From positions 62,001-126,000 of the forward strand of contig NZ_FMTT01000010.1 in NCBI RefSeq assembly GCF_900100345.1: 64,000 nt of DNA, read 5' to 3'. This document shows, in pieces, positions 1 through 9,800 of the stretch (position 1 is its first letter; each line of letters starts with the position of its first letter). A program made the position numbers and the translations under genes. Source of the DNA: Paenibacillus tianmuensis (GTDB taxonomy: Bacteria; Bacillota; Bacilli; Paenibacillales; NBRC-103111). The notes under the pieces were generated by a model. The model searched no databases. It had not been told where the DNA came from and saw nothing but the letters and a program-made list of their open reading frames with translations.

Positions 1-45
1 ATTCCCGTGGGAGAGCTGATCCACGGAGAGTGGAGGAGAACATGA
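1..45 (+). CDS. 3' end of an upstream gene (partial)
   Basis: Frame 1 is open from the window edge and ends at TGA 43-45, giving a tail that reads IPVGELIHGEWRRT. Its stop overlaps the ATG of the next gene (ATGA, 42-45), an arrangement typical of translational coupling inside an operon. Given the neighbours it is probably another gene of the polyketide beta-branching set (HMG-CoA synthase or first enoyl-CoA hydratase). Fourteen residues are too few to recognise, and this identity is inference only. Confidence 0.4.
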   Translation: MPVGELIHGEWRRT

Positions 46-791
46 CGAATCCAGTGGTGGAGTGCAGAGAGATCGAGACGGGGATCGTGCAAGTGACCTT
101 GCAGGATCGGGAACAGAAGAACACCTTTACCGAAGGGCTGGTGCGCGGCCTGATCGAAGCGTTCGAGGAGATCGCCGCGAATGAACGCTGCAAGGCGGTC
201 ATCCTCACCGGCTATGGCAATTATTTTTGCTCCGGCGGCACGATGGAAGGGCTGCTGGCGATTCATGAAGGAAGAGGCCGGTTCACCGATGCGAACGTCT
301 ACGCGCTCGCCTTGGAGTGCAAGGTTCCGGTGATCGCCGCGATGCAAGGGCACGCGATCGGCGGCGGGTTTGTCGTCGGGCTGTTTGCCGACTTTGTGAT
401 CTTGAGCCGTGAGAGCGTGTACACGACCAATTTTATGCGATTTGGATTCACACCCGGCATGGGGGCTACCTACATCGTGCTGAAGAAGTTGGGCTTCTCC
501 CTCGGAGAAGAGATGCTGATGAGCGCCAACAATTACAGAGGCGCCGATTTGGAAAAAAGGGGCGTGCCGTTCCCCGTCGTTCCGCGTGAAGACGTGATGA
601 ACCGGGCGCTGCAGCTGGCGCGCCAACTGGCAGAAAAACCGAGAGTGTCGCTGATCACCTTGAAGGACCATCTGGTCCGACCGATTCGGGAGGAACTGCC
701 TCGCGTGATCGAGCAAGAGATGGCCATGCATGAAAAGACATTCCATGAACCGGAAGTGAAAGACAGAATCATCTCCCTGTTCGGAAATTAA
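42..791 (+). CDS. pksI: PksI-type enoyl-CoA hydratase for polyketide beta-branching
   Basis: A crotonase-fold protein of 249 residues, close in length and sequence to Bacillus subtilis PksI. Visible landmarks are the oxyanion-hole region AVILTGYGNYFCSGG, the stretch AMQGHAIGGGFVVG, and RGADLEKRGVPF. In HMG-CoA-synthase cassettes this enzyme (ECH2) decarboxylates a glutaconyl-ACP intermediate, converting a beta-keto group into a beta-methyl branch on the acyl carrier protein. I chose ATG 42 rather than GTG 30 because GGAGG at 32-36 lies 5 bases upstream and the ATG overlaps the previous stop. It sits 53 bp upstream of the first PKS gene and is surely co-transcribed. The other cassette members (HMGS, donor ACP, decarboxylating KS, ECH1) must lie to the left of the window. 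Confidence 0.9.
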   Translation: MTNPVVECREIETGIVQVTLQDREQKNTFTEGLVRGLIEAFEEIAANERCKAVILTGYGNYFCSGGTMEGLLAIHEGRGRFTDANVYALALECKVPVIAAMQGHAIGGGFVVGLFADFVILSRESVYTTNFMRFGFTPGMGATYIVLKKLGFSLGEEMLMSANNYRGADLEKRGVPFPVVPREDVMNRALQLARQLAEKPRVSLITLKDHLVRPIREELPRVIEQEMAMHEKTFHEPEVKDRIISLFGN

Positions 792-844
792 CAAGCACTC
801 GCCGTGCTTGCGACCATACATTTTGCTGTAAAAGAGGGGTTCAG

Positions 845-3800
845 ATGAAGATACAAGAGATCTTACGTGCGCTTGAAGCCAAAGAGATCAGCCCTGAAGA
901 GGCCAAACAGGCCCTTGCACGGGCTCGATCCCACGAGTTGCAAATGTCTGCCCCCCTTGCGAATGCTGTGCGCGAACTGTCCGTTGATCCGGCGGTTCGC
1001 CTGCAGCCGGAATCGCTAGGCCATCCGCTGTTCCAAACGAGATACCGCACCATTTGGAGTTACTTTGCCGGCTCGATGTATCGAGGGATCGCATCTGAGG
1101 AGATGGTGGTGCGCATGGGGCAGGCCGGTCTGCTGGCCTTTTTCGGCAGCGCCGGTTTTCAGGTGCATGAACTGGAGCCCGTCCTGCAGCGCATTCAGGC
1201 GCGGCTGGGTTCGGACAAGCCGTATGGCATGTGCCTGATCGCCAACCTGAACGACCCGGACGAAGAGCGGCGCACAGCGGAACTGTACGTCGACTACGGC
1301 GTGAAGGCGATCGAAGTGTCCGCCTTCTCCGCTCCGACGCTCCCGCTGGTCTATCTGCGCCTCAAGGGCCTGTCCCGTCGAAACGGCCGGCTGATCTTCC
1401 CGCGCCGTCTGATCGCCAAATGCTCGCATCTGGACACGGCGCGCGTGTTTCTCTCGCCGCCGCCGGAGCCGCTCGTCCAGCAGCTGCTGCGCTACGGCCT
1501 GATCAGCGAGGAAGAAGCCGCCCTGTCGCAAACGATTCCGCTGGTCGACGACCTCGCGATCGAAGCGGACTCGGGCGGTCACACGAACCAAGGCGTATCG
1601 TTCTCCCTCCTGCCCGCCATCCGCGCGCTCAAAGACCAGCTCCAGCGGCAGTACCGCTACCAAGAGGAGATTCTCATCGGCTGCGGCGGAGGGATCGGCA
1701 CGCCGGAAGCGGTCGCGTCGGCCTTCATGCTCGGGGCTGATTTTATTTTCACAGGATCGATCAATCAATGCACGGTGGAGAGCGGGGCCCATCCGGTCGT
1801 CAAGGACCTGCTGCAGTCCGTTTCGATCCACGACATGGCGATCACGGTTGCAGGCGATATGTTTGAGATCGGCGCGAAGGTGCAGGTGGTGAAAAAACAC
1901 ACCCAGTTCGCCGCCCGCGCCAACAAGCTGCACCAGCTGTTCCACCAATACAACTCGATCGACGAGATTCCGCTGTCGATCCGGCATGAGATCGAAACGA
2001 AATATTTTAAGAAGACGTTTGAGGAAGTCTGGGATCTCGTCTGCGCCTACAAGCGCGCCAAACATCCGGAGCAGCTCGAAGAGGCGGCCGAGAACCCGCG
2101 TTTCAAGATGGGGCTGATCTTCAAGTGGTATTTTGCCGATTCCGCACAGGCGACCCTGCGAGGGGATGAGCAGGAGCGGGATAATTTTCAGATCTTCTGC
2201 GGCCCGGCGATGGGGGCGTTCAACAGGTGGGTACAAGGCACGCCGTATGAGTCTTGGCAGCAGCGCCATGTGAACACGGTGGCAGAAATGCTGATGCGCA
2301 AGGCGTGTGAACATCTGGAATCCCGTCAGTCCACGTCCGTTTCGGCAGCCGGCGCAGAAGCGGTGCCGAGTTTTGAAGGGGCGGCGATCGCGATCATCGG
2401 GCTGAGCGGTCAATTCCCGAAGTCCAAGAATGCAGACGAGTTCTGGAACAACCTCGCACAAGGCCGCGACTGCATCTCCGAGATTCCGGCGACGCGCTGG
2501 TCGCTCGACGAGCACTACTCGCCGGACCCGAGCGCACCGGGCAAAACCTACTCCAAGTGGATGGGCGTGCTGGAGGATGCGGACAAGTTCGACCCGCTGT
2601 TCTTCAACATCTCGCCTGCCGAAGCGGAGTTGATGGACCCGCAGCAGCGGCTGTTCTTGGAGAGCGCATGGCAGGCCATCGAAGACGCCGGCATCGCGCC
2701 GTCCTCTCTGTCCGGCAGCCGAACCGGCGTGTTCGTCGGCTGCGGCACGAACGACTACGGGCAGGCGCTGAACCATCAAGGCTTGAACGCACAAGGCCTG
2801 ATGGGGGCGGCTTCCTCGATCCTCAGCGCTCGCATCTCGTATCTGCTCAACCTCAAAGGCCCTTGCCTTGCGATCGACACCGCCTGCTCCTCCTCGCTGG
2901 TGGCGATGGCCGAAGCCTGCAACAGCCTGCTGCTCGGAACGAGCGACTTGGCATTGAGCGGCGGGGTGTACGCGGCGGCCGGGCCTTCCTTGCACATCAT
3001 GACGAGCAAGGCGGGCATGTTGTCGCCCGACGGACGCTGCTATTCGTTTGATACGCGCGCCAACGGCTTTGTGCCGGGGGAGGGCGTGGGCGTCTTGGTG
3101 CTCAAGCGCCTTGAAGATGCTGTGCGGGACGAAGACCCGATCTATGGCGTGATTCGCGGCTGGGGTGTCAACCAGGACGGCAAGACGAACGGGATCACCG
3201 CGCCGAGCGTCAATTCGCAGATCCTGCTGGAGCAGGACGTGTATGAACGATTTGGCATCGACCCGGAGACGATCTCCCTGATCGAAGCGCATGGAACGGG
3301 CACGAAGCTGGGCGACCCGATTGAAGTCGAGGCGCTGACCGAGTCCTTCCGGCACTTCACGGAGAAAACCGGCTATTGCGCTCTCGGTTCGGTGAAAAGC
3401 AACATCGGACACCTGCTGACGGCAGCCGGAGTGGCCGGGGTGATCAAGGTGCTGCTGGCCATGAAGCATCGACAGGTGCCGCCGACGGTGCATTTTAACC
3501 AATTGAACGAGCACATTCGGCTCGCGAAGAGTCCTTTTTACATCAATACCGACCTGATTCCATGGGAGGTGCCAGCCGGGATGCCGCGCCGTGCCGGGGT
3601 GAGCTCTTTCGGATTCAGCGGGACGAACGCGCATGTCGTCATCGAAGAGCATTTGGAAAAAGAGAGTCTGGCTTCGGCAGCGGGAGAAGCGGATGCGCCG
3701 TTGCTCTTTGTGTTGTCTGCCATGACCGAGGAACAGCTGCGGACGTATGCAGCCTCGATGGCGGGCTTCCTCGAACGGGAGCGCGACCTGAGCCTTGCGA

Positions 3801-6800
3801 GCATCGCGTACACCCTGCAGACGGGACGCGATGCAAGAGAGGTGCGGCTGGCGTTTGTGGCCCGTTCGAGAGACGAAGCGCGTCAGAATTTTGAAACCTA
3901 TGCAGAGGGGCGGACACTCCCCGGTCTCTTGACGTCGCAGTCGGGAACGGGGCAGGAGGAGGCGCAGGGCATTGCAAACAAGCCGCTGCAAGAGATCGCC
4001 GAACTCTGGGTGAAGGGCGTCCGACTCGACTGGTCGGAACTCTATGCCGATTCGAGACCGCGCCGTGCTCATCTGCCGACCTATCCGTTTGCCAGAGAGC
4101 GCTTCTGGGTGCCGGAGCCGGAGATGGAGGAAGGGGAGGCTTCGACGCTGACAGCCGCCCTGCATCCGCTGCTGCACAGCAATACCTCCAAACTGACGGA
4201 GCAACGCTTCTCCTCGACGTTTACCGGGCGAGAATTTTTCCTGTCCGATCATCAGGTGCAAGGGCGGAAGGTGCTGCCGGGTGTCGCCTATCTGGAAATG
4301 GCGCGCGCCGCGCTGGAGCAGGCCGCCGACATGCCGTCGATCTCTTTGAAAAATGTGGTCTGGGCGCGTCCGATCATCGCAGAAGAAGACGCGGTGTCGG
4401 TGCAGATCGGGCTGTTCCCGGAAGAGAACGGCGAGATCGGATTTGAAGTGTACAGCGGCTTGGACGGCGAGATCGTACACAGCCAAGGGCGCGCGGTACC
4501 GGCTCTGTCGGACGTCGAGGCTCTCGTGCTCGACCTTGCTTCTCTGCAAGCGCAGTGCGGGCAGCGCGAACGAGGCGCGGCGGAATGCTATGACTTGTAC
4601 CGCCGAGCGGGCCTTGAGTACGGGCCGGCTTTCCAAGGGATGGAGCACCTCTATGTCGGGCAGGAGATGATCTTGGCCCGCTTGTCGCTGCCAGCCGCCG
4701 TCGCGAGCACCGCGCGTCAGTTCATCCTGCACCCGAGCCTGCTGGACTCGGCTCTGCAGACGGCCATTGGCTTCCTGACTGACGAAACGACGCTCCAGCC
4801 GGCCCTGCCGTTCGCGCTGGAGGAGCTGGAGATCTTCGGGCCTTGCACCACTTCGATGTGGGCCTTCGTGCGCCGCAGTGAAGGTAACAAGCCAGGGGAC
4901 AAGGTACACAAGCTCGATCTCGACCTGTGCGACGAGAGCGGAAGCGTCCGCGTGCGGATGAAGGGCTATTCCTCCCGCATACTCGACCGCGAGCGAGGAG
5001 CCGAGGCGGGGACGCTGATGCTCAGACCGGACTGGACAGAGCGTCCGGTCAATCTGCAGGCTGTGCAGACGGTGTATGCGGACCATCTGGTGATGCTCTG
5101 CGAAGTGGACGCTGAGATCGAACAGAGCGGGATGCGGAGCCTGATCTTGCAGACAGAGGAAAAAGGGCTTGCCCAACGCTTCGAGGCCTATGCAGCACAT
5201 GCGTTTGAGGCGATCAAGTCGATTTTGCAAGAAAGACGCAAAGGGAAGGCGCTCGTGCAGATCGTCGTTCCGGCGCAAGGGGACGGGCAGGTCTTCGCCG
5301 GCCTCTCTGCACTGCTGAAGACCGCTCAGCTGGAGAATCCGAACCTTGTCGGGCAGCTGATCAAAGTTGACGATGCGAGCAACCTTGCGGAGACCTTGCG
5401 AGAAAATGCTCGCTGTGCAGGCGACGCACACGTCCGTTACCAAGGCGGCAAACGCTGGGGAACAGGATGGAGCGAAGTCGAGCCGGGCGAAGAGGTGTTG
5501 CGCATTCCGTGGAAGGACCAAGGCGTCTACCTGCTCACAGGGGGCGCAGGGGGCCTAGGCCGCATTTTTGCTGACGAAATCGCACGGCAAGTGAAAGGGG
5601 CGACGCTCGTCCTGACGGGACGGGGGCCGCTGAGCGCTGAGAAACAGGCAGAACTTCAGTCCTTGGACGCAAATGTTGTGTACAGGCAAGTGGACGTGAC
5701 CGACTTCGCGGGGGTCATGCAGCTGATCGAGAGCATTCAAGCTGAGCATGGCGCTCTGCACGGCATCCTGCACAGCGCAGGCGTGATTCGCGACAACTTG
5801 ATTCTCAAGAAGACGACAGCGGAGTTGCAGGACGTGCTGGCTCCCAAGGTGGCCGGTGCCGTGCATCTCGATGAGGCGACGCAACATCTGCCGCTCGACT
5901 TCTTCGTGACGTTCTCCTCGGTGGCCGGAGCCATCGGCAACCCGGGGCAAGCGGACTATGCGACGGCCAATGCCTTCCTCGATGCTTTTGCGGGGTATCG
6001 AAACGAGCGGGTCGCAAACGGCAAACGCTCCGGCCGGACGCTGTCGATCAATTGGCCGCTCTGGCAAGACGGCGGGATGCAGGTGGAGCAGGAGACGGAG
6101 CAGACGTTGCGAGAGACCCTCGGCATGATCCCGATGCAGACGGCAACCGGGATTCGCGCCTTGTATCAGGGCATGGCTTCCGAGCAAGACCAGATTCTTG
6201 TCGTCGAAGGCGATCTGGATCGCATCCGCGCCGTTTTTGCAAAAACAGCACCGACAGCCGCAGCTGGGCCAGTGTCTAGGCTGGAAGAAGAGCCGACTCT
6301 CATTTCGAGCGATTTTGAAGAGAGAGCGATCGAGTATTTCAAGACGTTGCTCTCTTCCGTCCTGAAGATGCCAGCCAGCCGGATTGAAGCCAATGCGCCT
6401 TTTGAAAAATACGGCATCGATTCGATTCTGGTCATGCAGCTGACCAACCAACTGGAAAAGACGTTTGGCTCCTTGCCGAAAACGCTGTTCTTTGAATATC
6501 AAAACCTCCGCGAGCTGACCGGATACTTCCTGGACGCCCATCGTGTTCTCTTGCAGCAGCTCTTGGGCATCGGGGAGCAGGAGCGGGTTTCGGAATCCGC
6601 TTCGGTGGCGGCCGCGTCCACTCCTGAGCCGTCGGCTGTCAGCAGCCGCAGACGTTCGAGGCTGGCCGCGAGTTCGACGGCTGTGCATGCAGCGTCGGTC
6701 GCGCAACCTGCGAAGGCGGCCAAGGGAGAACAGGACATCGCGATCCTCGGCGTCTCCGGCCGCTATCCGGGGGCGCGCAACCTTCAGGAGTTTTGGCAAA

Positions 6801-9800
6801 ATCTGCGGGATGGCAAGGACTGCATCACGGAGATTCCAAAAGACCGATGGGATCACAGCCTCTATTTTGACCCGGACAAAAGCAAGCCGGGCAAGACGAA
6901 CAGCAAATGGGGCGGATTTATTGACGGCGTGGATCAATTCGATCCGAAGTTCTTCAACATCTCCCCGCGCGAGGCGGAGATCATGGACCCGCAGGAGCGA
7001 CTGTTCCTGCAGACCGTCTACGAGGCGCTGGAAGATGCGGGGTATACGCGCGAGATGCTCGCCAAACATCGCGGGCTGGGGCTTGACGGCAACGTCGGGG
7101 TCTATGTCGGCGTGATGTACGAAGAGTATCAGCTGTACGGCGCAGAGGAGACGATCCTCGGCCGACCGCTTGCCCTGTCTGGCAACCCCTCGTCGATCGC
7201 CAACCGGGTGTCGTACTTCTTCAACCTGCACGGGCCGAGCCTTGCTGTCGATACGATGTGCTCGTCTTCGCTGACGTCGATTCATCTGGCCTGCCAGAGC
7301 TTGCAGCAAGGCGGCTGTGAACTGGCGATCGCCGGCGGTGTCAACGTCTCGATTCACCCGAACAAGTACCTGCTGCTCGGCCAAGGCAAGTTCGCGTCGA
7401 GCAAGGGCAGATGCGAGAGTTTTGGCGAAGGGGGCGACGGCTACGTGCCGGGCGAAGGCGTGGGCGCTGTGCTGCTCAAGCCTCTGTCCAAGGCGATTGA
7501 AGACGGAGATCAGATCCACGGCGTGATCAAGGCCACCGCGATCAACCACGGGGGCAAAACCAACGGGTACACCATCCCGAACCCGAATGCGCAGGCGAAT
7601 GTGATCGAGCAGGCGTTGCGCAAGGCAGGGCTTGACCCGAGCATGGTCTCTTACATCGAAGCGCACGGAACCGGCACCTCGCTTGGCGACCCGATTGAGA
7701 TCGCAGGCTTGACCAAGGCTTTCCAAGCAGGGAAAAACGCTAAACTGCAATCCTGTGCCATCGGCTCGGCCAAGTCGAACATCGGGCACTGTGAGAGCGC
7801 GGCGGGCATCGCCGGCGTTACGAAGGTGCTGCTGCAACTGAAGCATCGTCAACTCGCACCATCGCTGCACGCCAAGGTGCTCAACCCGAACATCGACTTT
7901 GACGCGACCCCGTTCGTCGTGCAGCAGGAGCTGGCGGAGTGGAAGCGCCCGCTGGTGGAGATCGGCGGTCAGGTTCGCGAAGTGCCGCGCATCGCTGGCA
8001 TCTCATCGTTTGGAGCGGGCGGTTCCAACGCGCACGTGATCATCGAAGAGTACGTACCGGCAGAGTCGCTGCGCACGCCTGTCGAGGTGACGCCGCAGAA
8101 TCCGGCCGTGATCGTGTTGTCGGCCAAGAACGAAGAACGGTTGCAGGAGCTGGCCGCGCGCCTGCTTCACGCCATCGAGACGCAGCCGTTCACAGATGCG
8201 GACCTCGCTGACATCGCCTACACCTTGCAGATCGGTCGAGAAGCGCACGATGCGCGCATGGCGCTGCTCGTCGACTCGCTTCAAGACCTCGCGACCAAGT
8301 TGCGCGCCTGCGTGTCCCGCCAAGAGGATGTCCCAACCCTCTATCGCGGCCATGTCAAAGCCAACCGAGACACCCTCTCGCTCTTCCTCGCCGATGAAGA
8401 GCTGCAGGAAGCGATTGAAAAATGGATTCAGCGCCGCAAGCACGTCAAGCTCGTCGACCTGTGGGTCAAAGGATTGGAGCTGGACTGGAACAAGCTCTAC
8501 GGCGAACACAAGCCGCGCCGCATCAGCCTGCCGACCTATCCGTTTGCCAAACAGCGCTACTGGGTGCCGGAAGGAACGGCGGGAGCGGCACGCACCCTGA
8601 TGTCTTCGAGCGTCGTGGAAAACCTTGAAGTGCTGGCCCCGGTCTCGACGAACCTGCAAGCAAGGGTGCAAGAGGGAAGCGATGGCACGCTCAACATCGA
8701 ACTGTGCGACGCCCAAGGGAACATCTGCGTTCGCCTGACTGGACTGCAGGCCGAACCTGCACAAGCGAAACTTGCACAAGCCAAGAAGCAGCCGGAATCC
8801 TTCGAGTTGATGACATTCCGAGAAATCTGGCAAGAGCAATCCCTGCCTTCTGTCACAGCCCGGAACGCTGGAACGCTCGTCTGCTTCCTGTCCGATCCGG
8901 CACTGCAGCAAACGGTGCGGGAGGCGCTCAAGTCCCTGAGCCCGAGCCTGCAAGTCGAGTTCATCGCACAGGGAAGCTCGATTCCAGAGTCCTTCCAACG
9001 CATGCAGGAGGAGCGTCGAGACGTCTTCGGGATGCTGTACCTGTGGCCGCTTGAAGACAAGGCTCTGATCCGAGAGTATTCCAGTATCGTGAACATCCTG
9101 AAGTTCCTCGACGCTTCCGGTCTGAAGCCCGAACGCCTGCTGCTGGCTGGGCAATTCGAGAACGGAGTGGAGCGAAGCTACTTCGAATCGTGGATCGGCT
9201 TTGAAAGATCTTTGGGCCTAGTGCTGCCTAACACGAAGGTGACGGCGGTCTTGCAGGCGGGCTCTTCCTCGCTTCAAGACTGGATGCCGCTGCTCTGGCG
9301 TGAACTCCATGCCCCGCAAGCGCAAAGCGTCCTGTACGAAGCGGGCAAGCGCCACATCTGCACCGTCCAGCCGACCCGCCTTGAAGCGGGCCAACGCACG
9401 GTGCGGGCAGGCGGCACCTACCTGATCACCGGCGGTCTCGGTGCGCTCGGCTACTTGTTCGCGGAGCATCTGGCCCAAAAACAGCCTGTGAACCTCATCC
9501 TCACCGGCCGCTCCGAGCTCGACGAAGAGAAGCGCAGCAAGCTGAGCGATCTGGAGACGCTGGGCAGCCAAGTCTTCTACCTGCAAGCGGACGTATGTGA
9601 CGAAGAGCAGATGCGAGCCGGGCTGGTTCGTGCACGCGATCGCTTCGGACCTCTGCACGGCGTGCTGCACGCAGCAGGATTGTCCGGGGACGAGAGCCTT
9701 TTTGCCAAGGACATCAAGGCGTTTGAACGGGTTCTGAGCCCGAAGATCGCAGGAACCCTGCTGCTCGACGAATTGCTGGCGGAGGAGACCAAGCTTGATT

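Noticed and set aside
792-812. Hairpin AAGCAC/GTGCTT after the PksI-type gene as a terminator.
   Set aside because: The stem is only 6 bp with no T run, and the genes on both sides belong to one operon.
1016-5521. Open frame of 1501 codons on the minus strand opposite the first PKS gene, and others like it at 5555-7870 and 16060-19023.
   Set aside because: They lie opposite strongly conserved PKS domains in G+C-rich DNA, are rich in Arg, have no recognisable domains and no good ribosome sites. They are coding shadows.
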